Shown here: in pieces, positions 46,425-55,716 of the stretch
Position numbering within the stretch: position 1 is the first letter of the stretch
Layout: the number at the start of each line of letters is the position of its first letter
Source of the DNA: Thermoanaerobaculia bacterium
GTDB lineage: Bacteria; Acidobacteriota; Thermoanaerobaculia; Multivoradales; JAGPDF01
Direction: 5' to 3'
DNA: 64,000 nt
Assembly: GCA_018057705.1 (NCBI GenBank)
Contig: JAGPDF010000001.1
Location: 1 to 64,000 of the forward strand
Translations under genes and position numbers: made by a program
The notes under the pieces: model-generated
What the model was told of the DNA's origin: nothing
Database searches by the model: none
Seen by the model: only the letters and a program-made list of their open reading frames with translations

Positions 46425-47423
46425 ATGAGCGTCCGAAAGGTCTTCGAGAAAGTCTCCGATGCCGTCGGCGATACGCCGATGGTGCGTTTGCGCCGGGCGG
46501 TGCCCGGCTTCGCGGGTGAGGTCTACGCCAAGCTCGAGTACATGAACCCGATGGGCAGCATCAAAGACCGCATCGCCCGCCACATGGTCGAGCAGGCGAT
46601 GGCCGACGGCCGGCTCGCGGCCGGCGGCACGGTCGTCGAGGCGTCGTCGGGCAACACCGCCATGGGTCTCGCGATGATGGCGATCGAGTACGACCTGCGC
46701 TGCGTCATGGTGGTGAGGAAGCAGACCAGCCCCGAGAAGATCGACGCCCTGCGGGCCATGGGCGTCGAGCTCGTGCTGGTCGACGGCGACCTGCCCCCCG
46801 AGCATCCGGAGAGCTACAACCGGATGGCCCGCCGCCTCGCCGCCGAGATCCCCGGCGCCTACTTTCCCGACCAGCACAACGACCGGGCGAACAACGAGGC
46901 GCACTACCGCTCGACCGGCCCCGAGATCTGGCGCCAGATGGAGGGCCGCATCGACTGGTTCGTCGCCGGCATCGGCACCGGCGGCACGGTCTCCGGCGTG
47001 GCGCGCTATCTCAAGGAGCAGGACCCGAACGTGAAGGTGCTGGCGGTCGACATCGCCGGCTCGGTGTTCCTCGACCACTTCAAGCACGGCCGCCGCGTGA
47101 CGCCGCAGCGAACTCTCGTCGAGGGCCTGGGCGACGAAGAGATCATCGGCTGCCCCGAATGGGAGCGCCTCGACGACATGGTGCAGGCGACCGACCGCGA
47201 CGCCATCCTCGCCGCCCGCGAGCTCGCCCGCACCGAAGCGATCTTCGCCGGCGGCTCCTCCGGCGCCAGCCTCTGGGGCGTCCGCCAGCTCGCTGCCCGC
47301 CTCACCGCGACCGACGGTGCCGGCGCTGGAGTGCGCATCGCCACCCTGTTCGCCGACTCCGGCAACCGCTACCTCTCGACGATCTACAGCGACCCCTGGA
47401 TCGCCCGCCAGGGGTGGAGCTAG
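46425..47423 (+). CDS. PLP-dependent cysteine synthase / cystathionine beta-synthase family enzyme
   Basis: This 332-residue fold-type II PLP enzyme has the PLP lysine in NPMGSIKDRIA (near residue 47). The phosphate and substrate loops are SSGNTAMGLA and GTGGTVSGVARYL. The segment SPEKIDALRAMGVEL with PESYNRMARRLAAEIP resembles eukaryotic-type cystathionine beta-synthase more than CysK. There are no C-terminal CBS domains. Possible reactions are beta-replacement of serine or O-acetylserine with sulfide or homocysteine. No clear ribosome binding site precedes ATG 46425, and a TTG 18 bases upstream is an alternative. The 184-base gap before it is GC-rich with short TCGGC/GCATCGG repetitions and nothing recognisable. 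Confidence 0.85.
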   Translation: MSVRKVFEKVSDAVGDTPMVRLRRAVPGFAGEVYAKLEYMNPMGSIKDRIARHMVEQAMADGRLAAGGTVVEASSGNTAMGLAMMAIEYDLRCVMVVRKQTSPEKIDALRAMGVELVLVDGDLPPEHPESYNRMARRLAAEIPGAYFPDQHNDRANNEAHYRSTGPEIWRQMEGRIDWFVAGIGTGGTVSGVARYLKEQDPNVKVLAVDIAGSVFLDHFKHGRRVTPQRTLVEGLGDEEIIGCPEWERLDDMVQATDRDAILAARELARTEAIFAGGSSGASLWGVRQLAARLTATDGAGAGVRIATLFADSGNRYLSTIYSDPWIARQGWS

Positions 47424-47464
47424 CCGCCGCTCCTGCTATCTTCCGCTTCTTGGAGGCGAGAGGT

Positions 47465-49201
47465 ATGGGCAAGGAGAGGACGGGGCCGGCGCGCTGGGTG
47501 TTCGAAGCCCGACAGGCGCTGGCGGACCATCGCTTCCGGGTGCGTCAGGCCGGCGAACTGCCGGCGCCGGCGCCGCGCGAGCAGGGCGACGCGAGCGCGC
47601 CGCTCATCTGCAAGGCAGTTTTCGAAGAGGTCTGCGTGCTCGCCAACGGCGACGTCGTCTGTTCGTGCGCCGACTCGGTTGGGCTGCGGGTCTACGGCAA
47701 TATCCGAAAGCAGCCACTCGGGGAGATCCTGGCTGGGCCGATGTTCCGCGAGATCCGCGAGTGGCAGCTCGCCTCGCGGCCGGACCGCTGGTGCCCGGCG
47801 ATCTCCGGCGACTGCCCGCTGCGCGTCCACCGCGCGACGCCGCTCGATACGGTGGAGGGCCATCTGCCGCGCATGCTGCAGCTCGAGCCGACGTCGCACT
47901 GCAATTTGAAGTGCCCCGCCTGCCCGGTCACCGAGTTCGGCACGGACCCGCGCTACACCGCGGACCGGACCGGGTCGCTGACCCTCGCCGAGATGATCGC
48001 CATCTTCGAGCAGCTCCCGTCGCTCGAGAAGGTCCTGTTCTACAACTACGGCGAAGCGTTCCTGCACGCCGACGCGCTGCCGCTCCTGCGCTGGCTGCGG
48101 CAGAACCGGCCGCAGCTCGCGATCCACATCAGCACCAACGCTCTGGCGCTCACCGCGGCGCGGGTGCGCGAAGTCGTCGCCGAGCGCCTGGTCGACCGGA
48201 TGCTGTTCGCGATCGACGGCGCCCGCGCCGAGAGCTACGCTCGCTACCGCGTCGGCGGCAAGCTCGACAAGGCGCTCGGCGCGATGCGCCAGATGGTCGC
48301 CGAAGCGAACGCCGCCGGAACGCGCGACCGTTTCGAGATCTGGTGGCAGTACATCCTGTTCGAATGGAACGACTCCGACGAAGAGCTCGCGGAGGCGCGC
48401 GAGATCGCCGCCGGCATCGGCGTGCCGATCGAGTGGGTGGTGACCCACACACCCGGGGCCTCGCAGCGCTATCTCCCGGGGAGCGAGGCGCTGGCGGCGC
48501 TGGTCGGTGGCGAGCGTGCCTTCCGGGCGCTCTCCTGCGACTTGAAGGGCGCCGAGATCGTCCGCGCCGGCGGCTACGAGGCGCTGCGCCACCGCGCCGG
48601 AATCCGGCCGCGGATCACGGCTCTGCGCGGACGCCCGGGCGAACGGGTCCTTCTGCCAGTGACGGTGCGCCATGAAGGGCTCGCGGTCTGGGGCGGCCCC
48701 GGCGCCGGCTCGTTCCGCCTCGGCGTGCGGCTTCTCGACGGCGACGGCAGGGTTCTGGGCGAGCTCAGAGGCGTGCAGATTCCGCCTGGCGTACTGCCGG
48801 GAGCCGAGCTCACCTTCTTCGTGGAGGTCGACCTGCCGCAGTCGCTCGGCGCCTTCCACCTGCTGCTCGACCTGGTCGAGGAGGGCGTCTGCTGGTTCTC
48901 CGAGCGCGGTGGGAGCCCGGCGATCTGCGATCTCGCCGTCATCGCGGCGGCCGAAGCGACTCTCCGCCCGCCCGACCTCGTCGAACCGGCCCTCGCCGCC
49001 CTGGCGAGCGCGGTGGCGAACGCCGATCTCTCCGAAGCGCGCGCCAAGCTCGCCTCGGGCGGCGCCGTGGAAGACCTCCTCGTGCTCCTGCGCAGCCGCG
49101 ACACCCTGCCCCTCACCGCCGAGCTCGACCTGCGCTCCCGGCTCGGGGCGGCTGTCGGCCCCGGTGAGCCGAACGCGCGCCAGCTGCAGGCAGCGAGGTA
49201 G
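47465..49201 (+). CDS. Radical SAM protein with N-terminal SPASM-like and C-terminal beta-sandwich domains
   Basis: This 578-residue protein has an unusual order. Residues about 49-120 form a SPASM-like Cys-rich domain (CKAVFEEVC, DVVCSCAD, GNIRKQPLGEI, CPAISGDC). The radical SAM core then has C146-x3-C150-x2-C153 in CNLKCPAC and continues to about 385. A beta-sandwich domain (about 395-495) with RPGERVLLPVTV and a Wzt-like look follows, then a Glu/Ala-rich helical tail. That C-terminal domain occurs in glycosyltransferase and methyltransferase proteins of polysaccharide clusters. GGAGGCGAG precedes ATG 47465, 41 bases after the PLP enzyme gene, so cotranscription is likely. Substrate unknown. 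Confidence 0.83.
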   Translation: MGKERTGPARWVFEARQALADHRFRVRQAGELPAPAPREQGDASAPLICKAVFEEVCVLANGDVVCSCADSVGLRVYGNIRKQPLGEILAGPMFREIREWQLASRPDRWCPAISGDCPLRVHRATPLDTVEGHLPRMLQLEPTSHCNLKCPACPVTEFGTDPRYTADRTGSLTLAEMIAIFEQLPSLEKVLFYNYGEAFLHADALPLLRWLRQNRPQLAIHISTNALALTAARVREVVAERLVDRMLFAIDGARAESYARYRVGGKLDKALGAMRQMVAEANAAGTRDRFEIWWQYILFEWNDSDEELAEAREIAAGIGVPIEWVVTHTPGASQRYLPGSEALAALVGGERAFRALSCDLKGAEIVRAGGYEALRHRAGIRPRITALRGRPGERVLLPVTVRHEGLAVWGGPGAGSFRLGVRLLDGDGRVLGELRGVQIPPGVLPGAELTFFVEVDLPQSLGAFHLLLDLVEEGVCWFSERGGSPAICDLAVIAAAEATLRPPDLVEPALAALASAVANADLSEARAKLASGGAVEDLLVLLRSRDTLPLTAELDLRSRLGAAVGPGEPNARQLQAAR

Positions 49202-49218
49202 ATCGAGCGACGAACGCG

Positions 49219-49256
49219 CTACTTTTCGGCAGAGTCCTCGCGAAAGGTAGGTTTTT
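49219..49256 (+). terminator. Terminator after the radical SAM gene
   Basis: CTACTTTTCG pairs with CGAAAGGTAG (ten pairs including one G-T), with a 12-base loop, and is followed by GTTTTT. It lies 18 bases after the stop codon. Confidence 0.75.
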
Positions 49257-49351
49257 CGACTCGCCTAGCTGGATTTCGACTTCCTGCCCCGGCCCCTTTT
49301 CCAACTCAGGGAGAGGCCCCGCTCGGGCAGGGGGCGGTCCGCCACCCAGGC

Positions 49352-50293
49352 TCAGGAGGGGGGCAAGTAGCGACGGGTCATCGGAATCCAGCACCGCACC
49401 GCGGCGCGGTAGTTATCGAACTCGGCACCGAACTTCGTCGCCAGTTCGTCTTCCTCGGCCGGACGCACCAGAGCTTGCCAGATGAGGCCTCCGGTCAAGA
49501 CGTAGGCGACGACGGCATACGACCCGAAGAGCAGGCCCGAAGCCGCTCCCTGAGCCAGTCCCGCGACCACCATCGGATTTCTCAGGTGGCCGTAGGGGCC
49601 GTTCGTCACCAGACGATTCGTGGCGTCCATCGGAAGCGGTGTGCCCCGACCGTGCGCTGCGAGGGCCCAGCCGCTCGCGAGGCCGAGAAGACTCGCCAGC
49701 GTCAGGAGTAGCCAACCCGCAACATCCCGTCCAGGGAAAGCCAGCGGCGGCACCCCGAGTGCGCGCTCGACATGGGCGATACCGGCCGGGACGAACAGGA
49801 GAAAGAACGTCCAGAACACCAGAATCTGCCCTGCGGTAGCCGCGACGTTCCGCGTCGGCGAGGCCGGCGTCGCCCGGCGGAAGATGGGCACGACGCCGGC
49901 GCTGCCATCGAGCGCGGCGATGGTGGACAGGAGCGCAGCCGGAGCCATCGCGACGACGCTCACCCATCCTCCGCCGCGCAGCGCCGCCCAGGCGATGCAG
50001 TAGAGGGTCGCGTAGTCCATCGCGCCGGCCACGAGCCAGCCCAGGGGCATGGCCCAACTCGACTGCGTGAGCGCGAGCCCGCCGGCCGCAACCGAGCCGA
50101 GGACGAGCAGGAAAAGATCGGGAGCCGCGAAGGCGAGGAGCTCGACCTCGGAGGCCCCGGGCGGCCGAAAGTCGGCCCTCGACTCCGGGAGCGCCCAGAG
50201 TAGGATCCACCAGGCGCCGACCAGGAGGCCTTGAAACAGGAAATAGAAACCGGCGAACCGAGTGCGGGAAAAGGAGCGATTCGCTGTCCGCAT
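49352..50293 (-). CDS. Isoprenylcysteine-methyltransferase-like (ICMT/PEMT) membrane protein
   Basis: This 313-residue protein has about seven to eight membrane helices. Its C-terminal ICMT-like core has NRLVTNGPYGHLRNPMVVA (about 230-248) and, near the end, EEDELATKFGAEFDNYRAAV. The NGPY-x-x-xRNP and E-x-x-L...F...Y pattern is the SAM-binding signature of membrane-embedded ICMT/PEMT methyltransferases. In bacteria the substrates are mostly unknown lipids or isoprenoids. There is no clear ribosome binding site before ATG 50293. It lies downstream of a soluble methyltransferase and pcm on the same strand. Confidence 0.8.
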   Translation of the reverse strand: MRTANRSFSRTRFAGFYFLFQGLLVGAWWILLWALPESRADFRPPGASEVELLAFAAPDLFLLVLGSVAAGGLALTQSSWAMPLGWLVAGAMDYATLYCIAWAALRGGGWVSVVAMAPAALLSTIAALDGSAGVVPIFRRATPASPTRNVAATAGQILVFWTFFLLFVPAGIAHVERALGVPPLAFPGRDVAGWLLLTLASLLGLASGWALAAHGRGTPLPMDATNRLVTNGPYGHLRNPMVVAGLAQGAASGLLFGSYAVVAYVLTGGLIWQALVRPAEEDELATKFGAEFDNYRAAVRCWIPMTRRYLPPS

Positions 50294-50366
50294 CGGAGAA
50301 AAAACTCTAGCACCCGAGCTCGGTGAAGCAGGCGAGGCAACCCTGGAGCGGACCGGCCGCTTCGAC

Positions 50367-51497
50367 TTACCAGCGCCGGCCGACGAGGCCGCGCAGCGCC
50401 TGCAGCCACCGCCAGCCTCGGGACGAGCGCATCGTCGCGAGCTCCGCTCGCAGGGCGGCGATCTCCCGGGCGGCGGCGCCAGCGCCGCGGGGCGCGGCGG
50501 GGGCGGCCGCGCCGAGGCGAATCGGCGGCGCGAATCCGCCCGGCGGCACCTCGCGATCGTGGGCGAGCGGCCGCGCGACGAGGGCGGTGAAGTCGCTGTC
50601 GAGGAAGCCGGAATCGACGAGCACGGCCTCGAAGGCGGCGAGGAGGCGGAGGATCGCGGCGTCCTTCTCGTCCTCGGAGTCGAAGTTGTGGATGATGTTC
50701 TCGAGCAGCAGGTTGAGGATCGTCCCGCCGTAGTCGACGCGGACCGTGATCTCGAATCGCCGCTCGACCTCGGACAGGATGAGATCGGACCGGATCGCCT
50801 CCGACGGGTCGACCCGGTTCCAGAACTCGACCGGCCAGACGGCATAGTCGCGCTTCAGGACGCCGTTCGCCGTATCCCGGCGTAGCGACTCCGGCAGCGC
50901 CGCGAGCAGGGCGCGGACGGTCTCGACCTGCGCTTCGGGATACTGGAACTGGCGCGGTCCGACGAATTCATTGAGCAGGAGGGCCCCTCCCGGCGCGAGC
51001 CCGCGGCGGACGGCCTCGAGCCCCGCCGGGAGCTCGCGCACGTGATGCAGCGCCATGTTCATCAGGATGACGTCGAAGGCGCCGGGAGGCAGGGTGAAGT
51101 CGTCGAGGTCGATCGGTTCGAAAGTGAGCTGGTGGAGGCCCTCCGCCGCCGTCGATCGCCGGGCGAGCTCGAGCGACGCCGGCGAGGCATCGAAGCCGAC
51201 GAGCGATTCGAAGAGCCCGAGACGTGCCGCGCCCATCTCCTCCCCGGCGGCGCCGCACCCCAGACTCGCCCACCGCCCTCCTTTGGGGACGCCGCCGCGC
51301 GTCATCAGCCCTTCGAGCCAGTTCCGGTGCGGCGCTCCCGACAGGCGGGCCTGGAACACCTCGCCGAAGAGAAGCTGCGAATCGAGCCAGCCCTGGAGGG
51401 GGTTCCGCGCCCGGACGCAGGCCGTCTCGTCCCAGCGTTGCGCGACGCGCGGGTCCGCGCTGCCGGAGACCGAGGAGGCTGCAGGGATGTCGGACAC
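50367..51497 (-). CDS. Class I SAM-dependent methyltransferase
   Basis: This 376-residue protein has a Rossmann-type methyltransferase core at about 70-215. Motif I is WASLGCGAAGEEMGAA, then VGFDASPASLELAR, FDVILMNMALHHV and LAPGGALLLNEFVG. An additional helical region (about 215-310) follows, with an Ala/Arg-rich C-terminal helix. The core resembles methyltransferases from polysaccharide clusters in the same lineage. It starts 12 bases after the pcm stop, suggesting an operon. Substrate unknown. Confidence 0.83.
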   Translation of the reverse strand: MSDIPAASSVSGSADPRVAQRWDETACVRARNPLQGWLDSQLLFGEVFQARLSGAPHRNWLEGLMTRGGVPKGGRWASLGCGAAGEEMGAARLGLFESLVGFDASPASLELARRSTAAEGLHQLTFEPIDLDDFTLPPGAFDVILMNMALHHVRELPAGLEAVRRGLAPGGALLLNEFVGPRQFQYPEAQVETVRALLAALPESLRRDTANGVLKRDYAVWPVEFWNRVDPSEAIRSDLILSEVERRFEITVRVDYGGTILNLLLENIIHNFDSEDEKDAAILRLLAAFEAVLVDSGFLDSDFTALVARPLAHDREVPPGGFAPPIRLGAAAPAAPRGAGAAAREIAALRAELATMRSSRGWRWLQALRGLVGRRW

Positions 51498-51509
51498 CCG
51501 GCGGCGCGT

Positions 51510-52265
51510 CTATCTCGGCGGCGGCTTCTGCGCCTCGCCGGTCATCGGCACGAAGCGCACCGGGGCGACGTTCTTCCTCTCGATCCCGTTGGCCGTGCGG
51601 GTGTAGACCAGCAGGTCCTGGAAGAACGAGCCGACCGGAATCACCAGCTTGCCGCCGACTTTCAGTTGATCGAGGAGGGGCTGGGGGACCTTCTCCGGCG
51701 CCGCGGTGACCAGGATACCGTCGAACGGGGCCGCTTCCGGCCAGCCGGCATAGCCGTCTCCGACGCGGAAGTGGATGTTGTCGTAGCCGAGCCCGTCGAT
51801 CGCCTTGCGGGCGCCCTCCGAGAGCGCGCCGAGGATCTCGATGGTGTAGACCTCGCCAGCCACCTTGGAGAGCACCGCCGCCTGGTAGCCCGAGCCGGTG
51901 CCGATCTCGAGGACCCGCTCGCCGCCCTTGAGGTCGAGGAGAGAGGTCATGAGGGCCACGATGTAGGGCTGGGAGATCGTCTGCTGCGAGCCGATCGGCA
52001 GCGGAAAGTCCTCGTAGGCCTGCGGCCGTACCTTCTCGGGGACGAAGAGGTGGCGCGGCACCTGCCCCATGGCGTCGAGCACCCGGGCGTCGGAGACGCC
52101 GCGGTCGCGCACGACCTCGACCATCTGCTGCCTTCGCATTGTCGCAAGGTCCTCCTGGGCGGCGGCCGGCAGCGCGGCGAAGCTGGCGCAGGCGAACAGA
52201 AGCGCGACGCCGAGGCGCCGGGAGCAGGCTGAGAGGCGTCGAGGCTCGAACACGGTGGAGTGCAT
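51510..52265 (-). CDS. pcm: Protein-L-isoaspartate O-methyltransferase, exported form
   Basis: This 251-residue repair enzyme has the Pcm motifs LPIGSQQTISQPYIVALM, VLEIGTGSGYQAAVLS and GDGYAGWPEAAPFD. It methylates isoaspartyl residues that form in damaged proteins, starting their repair. The N-terminus (MHSTVFEPRR followed by a hydrophobic run ending ALPAAAQ, about residue 36) is a signal peptide, so this copy acts in the periplasm, unlike E. coli Pcm. The start at 52265 lacks a ribosome binding site; an in-frame Met 21 bases upstream is possible. It is followed 12 bases later by another methyltransferase gene. Confidence 0.92.
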   Translation of the reverse strand: MHSTVFEPRRLSACSRRLGVALLFACASFAALPAAAQEDLATMRRQQMVEVVRDRGVSDARVLDAMGQVPRHLFVPEKVRPQAYEDFPLPIGSQQTISQPYIVALMTSLLDLKGGERVLEIGTGSGYQAAVLSKVAGEVYTIEILGALSEGARKAIDGLGYDNIHFRVGDGYAGWPEAAPFDGILVTAAPEKVPQPLLDQLKVGGKLVIPVGSFFQDLLVYTRTANGIERKNVAPVRFVPMTGEAQKPPPR

Positions 52266-52391
52266 TCTGGCTGGGGCAGGCTGCAAAGTTCAAGCCATGG
52301 CCCGGCGCCTTTGGGCATCGGGCGGCAACCGACTCGATCGGCCGTCATCTTGGGGCATCGGCCGACATCTACCGATTGCTAGGATGCGAGG

Positions 52392-53735
52392 GTGAATCCC
52401 GGTCAACTCTCACTCGCCGAAATCGTCGAACGAAGCGAACACCTTCTGCGACTCTCCCCCGCCGACGCCACGATCCTCAGCTGGATCGAGACCTCCTCGA
52501 GTGTCGCGAACGAAAGCGCCCGCAGCCGGCGGGCCGAGGCCAGCGCTTCGCGCGTCGTCGTCGTGCGGGTGCGCGAGGGGCGGCGAACCGGACTCGCTCG
52601 CGGCGCGGCGAGTGACGTCGGCGAGCTGCAAGCGACCCTCCGGCAGGCGCTGGCCGTCGCCCGCGGAGCGTCGATCTCGCCCGACTGGGAGTGGCCGCGC
52701 GGCTCCGAAGAGCCGGTCGCGGCCGCCTCCCTGGCCGTGCTCCACGACGCCGAAACGGCGGCGCTTGCCCCTCCGGCCGTCCTCCAGCGGCTGCAGCAGC
52801 TTTCCGACAAGCGCTCGGCGCTGCGCTGCTCCTGGACGGAGCGCAATCTGGTCGTGGCGGCGACCGGGCGACCGCTGCGCGCCGCGAGCGCCACCGAGAT
52901 CAGCCTCGAAGCGCGCACCGGCCGGCGGCCCGGGTCGGGATTCGCAGCGGCGTCGAGCCGCTCGCTCGCCTCCCTGGCGATCGAAGCGTTGATCGCCCGC
53001 GCCCAGAGACTGCAGGCGACCGAGATCTCCGAGGCGGTTCCGGAGCCCGGAGCTCCAGCGGTGCTCGCTCCCGAGGCGGCCGTGGCTCTGCTCGAGCTCG
53101 TGGCGCGAGAGGTGTTCTCGGGCCGGCGCTTCCTGGCCGGTCAGGGGCCGCTCGCCGATCCCTCGGAGCGCCGTCCGCTCTCGTCCGTCGTCCGGCTGAT
53201 CGACGAGCCGGGCGAGGCGATGGCGCTCGGCTTCCCGTTCGACTACGACGGTGTTCTCAAACGCCGCCGCGAGCTCGTGCACGATGGCGAGCTCGGGGGA
53301 CCGGTGCTCGACCTCGAGCTCGCGGCCCGCTGCGGCCGGCATTCCACCGGACACAGCGTCGCCGGCGAGGATGCCATCCCCGGGCATCCGCAATGGCTGG
53401 CGGGCGAAGAGGACGAGGCTGGTCTCCTCGCGCGCTCGGAGGGCGGGATCCGCATCGGGTCGATCGAGAACCTGCGCTGCCTTCCCGGCCCCGGGCTGCC
53501 GTTCCGTGGCGTCGCCAGAAGCGTCCGGCGGATCGCAGCCGGCGGCGCGCTCGCGGCCGCGCTGCCGCCGTTGATCTGGACCGGAAAGCTCCTCGACCTG
53601 CTCGCCGCGGTCGACGGCTGCGCGCGGGAGCGGGTGCTCTGGGTTCCAGGGACGCACCGCTCGGCCGCCGTCGCGCCCGCACTGCGCCTCGCCGCGGTGG
53701 GCGAAATGACCCCGTCGCGCGAGGCGCGCGGCTAG
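52392..53735 (+). CDS. TldD/PmbA (TldE-like) family protein
   Basis: This 447-residue protein has the TldD/PmbA-type layout. An N-terminal domain (about 1-200) contains RVVVVRVREGRRTGLARGAAS. A C-terminal beta-rich domain (about 240-440) includes DYDGVLKRRRELVHDGEL, in the place where the family has its substrate-channel loop. No HExxxH zinc motif is visible, so it corresponds to the non-catalytic TldE/PmbA type rather than TldD. TldD-TldE complexes degrade unfolded peptides or mature modified peptides. No TldD partner is in the window. The start is a GTG. Its stop is one base from the end of the convergent phosphatase gene. Confidence 0.8.
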   Translation: MNPGQLSLAEIVERSEHLLRLSPADATILSWIETSSSVANESARSRRAEASASRVVVVRVREGRRTGLARGAASDVGELQATLRQALAVARGASISPDWEWPRGSEEPVAAASLAVLHDAETAALAPPAVLQRLQQLSDKRSALRCSWTERNLVVAATGRPLRAASATEISLEARTGRRPGSGFAAASSRSLASLAIEALIARAQRLQATEISEAVPEPGAPAVLAPEAAVALLELVAREVFSGRRFLAGQGPLADPSERRPLSSVVRLIDEPGEAMALGFPFDYDGVLKRRRELVHDGELGGPVLDLELAARCGRHSTGHSVAGEDAIPGHPQWLAGEEDEAGLLARSEGGIRIGSIENLRCLPGPGLPFRGVARSVRRIAAGGALAAALPPLIWTGKLLDLLAAVDGCARERVLWVPGTHRSAAVAPALRLAAVGEMTPSREARG

Positions 53736-53736
53736 C

Positions 53737-55353
53737 TCAGGAAGTAAGGGCGCTGCGGCGCAGCAGCAGGACGGTCTGGTCGTCGCCCTGCGGGAGGGTG
53801 CCGGCGTGGGCGCTGACCTCGAGGTCGATGCGCCGGATGATGTCGCCGAGGGGCGCTTCGCAGGCGTCCGCCAGGAGGTCCGCGAGACGGTCGAAGCCGA
53901 ACTCCACGTCGTCCGGTCCGACCGCTTCGGTGATGCCGTCGCTGTAGAAGCAGAGGAGGTCCCCGGGCTCGATCGTCGCCTGCTCCGTGCGGCAGGAGAC
54001 TCCCGGCAGGAGCCCCAGGGGCAGGCCTCCGGGCCCCATCTGCTCGACCCCTCCGCGACAGTGCACGATGATGCCTGGATTGTGTCCGGCGTTCAGGTAG
54101 TGGAGCACGCCGGTCGCGGTGTCCAAGCGCGCGGCGAGCAGCGTGATGAACTTGTTCGCCGCCGAGGAGGCGAGGATGTGGTCGTTCAGGCGCGAGAAGA
54201 GATCCGAGCCGAGCTCCAGGCGATCGAGCAGCAGCCGCAGCGCCGAGTGCAGCGTCGAGACCAGGAGCGCCGCCGGCACGCCCTTGCCGGAGACGTCCCC
54301 CAGCACCAGCCCCCAGCTGCGGCCTTTGTCGAACGGGAAGAAATCGTAGTAGTCACCGCCGATGTGCTTCGCCGGACGGTTCCACCCGGCGAGCTCGTAG
54401 CCCGCGATCTCGGGGGTCCCTTTCGGCAGAATCTGCCGCTGGATCTCGGAGGCGAGCTCGATCTCGCGCTCGAGGCGCTCCTTCTCGAGCGCCTGGCGGT
54501 GGAGGTCCGCGTTCTCGAGCGCGATCGCCGCCTGGTTGGCGAGCAGATCGAGGGTCCGGCGGTCGGCGGGTGAGAACGGGCCGACGCCCTGTCGGCTCTC
54601 CTTGTCGCCGATCACCAGCAGGCCCTTGGGCAGGCCGTCCACGGCGATCGGCACGCCCAGGACGTGCAGCGCCCCCGGCAGGACGCAACAGGTCGGGCGG
54701 GAGACGCCGGCCAGGAGCTCCCGGGTCTCGTCCTCCTGCGGGTCGAGCCGCGCCTGGGCGTCGCCGCCGAAGACGCGATGCAGGTCGAACCGGCCGCTCT
54801 GCATGAGATAGAGCGCGCCGCGCCGCGCATCGGAGAGCGAGACGGCGCGCATGAGGATCTCCTCGCACAGGCGCTCGAAGTCGAGCGTCGAGGCGATGGC
54901 CAATCCGACGTCGTAGAGCGCCTCGAGCTGCACGCCGCGCGACTTGGCCTCGAAATCCTGCCGCTTGAGCTGGCCACGCAGCACGAGCTCGCGCGCCGCC
55001 GTGACCAGCGCGAGGAGGAGCGCCGGCGTCGCCACCCCGGGCTCCACCGTCGCGCCGTTCCAGCGCACCAGACCGCCGCAGAAAGTGAGTTGCCCGGGGC
55101 CGTCGACCGGCGCCACGGTGAGCAGCTCCTCGTGTGCCGAGCCCGGGGTCGCGATCTCGCGGCGGAAACCGCGGTCGCTCTTCAGATAGAGCGCCGCTCC
55201 GCCCGAACCGGTCGCACGGTCGAGCAGCGCCAGCAGTTGTTCGGTGAGTTGCCGCCCCTGAGGTTCGCGGCGCGCCAGGGCGAGAAGGGCTTCTTCCAGA
55301 TCGTCCAGCGCCCGCCGGTTCGCGGCGGTTGAAGTAGGTCCGCCGGCGTTCAC
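53737..55353 (-). CDS. RsbU-like GAF-PP2C phosphatase of a partner-switching module
   Basis: This 538-residue protein has an N-terminal GAF-like region (about 20-135), a second GAF domain (about 150-290), a coiled linker (ERLEREIELASEIQRQILP) and a SpoIIE/PP2C phosphatase domain (about 330-535). Metal-binding aspartates are visible in GGDYYDFF, LGDVSGKG, YSDGITEA and GDDQTVLLL. It should dephosphorylate the STAS protein encoded just upstream, releasing it to bind the anti-sigma-type kinase. It starts with GTG overlapping the STAS stop (GTGA). It is the last gene of the operon at 56320-53737. Confidence 0.92.
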   Translation of the reverse strand: MNAGGPTSTAANRRALDDLEEALLALARREPQGRQLTEQLLALLDRATGSGGAALYLKSDRGFRREIATPGSAHEELLTVAPVDGPGQLTFCGGLVRWNGATVEPGVATPALLLALVTAARELVLRGQLKRQDFEAKSRGVQLEALYDVGLAIASTLDFERLCEEILMRAVSLSDARRGALYLMQSGRFDLHRVFGGDAQARLDPQEDETRELLAGVSRPTCCVLPGALHVLGVPIAVDGLPKGLLVIGDKESRQGVGPFSPADRRTLDLLANQAAIALENADLHRQALEKERLEREIELASEIQRQILPKGTPEIAGYELAGWNRPAKHIGGDYYDFFPFDKGRSWGLVLGDVSGKGVPAALLVSTLHSALRLLLDRLELGSDLFSRLNDHILASSAANKFITLLAARLDTATGVLHYLNAGHNPGIIVHCRGGVEQMGPGGLPLGLLPGVSCRTEQATIEPGDLLCFYSDGITEAVGPDDVEFGFDRLADLLADACEAPLGDIIRRIDLEVSAHAGTLPQGDDQTVLLLRRSALTS

Positions 55354-55700
55354 GGCTTGAGCTGCGTCACCGCGGTCTGCTGGTCGGGGTAGATCGAGGC
55401 GTACTGGGCGAGTCCCATGATGTGGAAGGTCTTCTCGATCGTCGGCGTCAGCGAGCAGAATGCGAGCTTGCCCTGGACTTCCAGCATCTTTTCGATGATC
55501 TCGATGAGGATCGAGATGCCGATCGAGTTGATGATCTTCGTCCCGGTGAGATCGAGCAGGAGCAGCGTGTAGCCCGATTCCAGCAACTCGTACGCGGCGC
55601 GAGCGATCTCCTCGCCGCCCTGGTTGTTGATGTAGCCCTCGGTCTGAATCACGGCGAGAGCGTCGCGGCGATCGATGGTCAGTTTGAGCGCTTCGGTCAT
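55350..55700 (-). CDS. STAS-domain anti-sigma factor antagonist (RsbV-like)
   Basis: This 116-residue STAS protein has the phosphorylatable serine in NSIGISILIEI (near 59). Before it is LLLLDLTGTKI, the typical beta-strand preceding the switch helix. In partner switching, the unphosphorylated form binds the RsbW-type kinase and frees its target. It lies 16 bases after the rsbW-like gene and overlaps the phosphatase gene by four bases, giving the classic kinase-antagonist-phosphatase order. Confidence 0.92.
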   Translation of the reverse strand: MTEALKLTIDRRDALAVIQTEGYINNQGGEEIARAAYELLESGYTLLLLDLTGTKIINSIGISILIEIIEKMLEVQGKLAFCSLTPTIEKTFHIMGLAQYASIYPDQQTAVTQLKP

Positions 55701-55716
55701 CGTTCCCCGTCCTTCC

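Noticed and set aside
52283-52297. TGGCTTGAACTTTGC as a sigma-54 promoter of pcm
   Set aside because: The spacing is right, but the start would fall about six bases before the ATG, leaving no room for a ribosome binding site.
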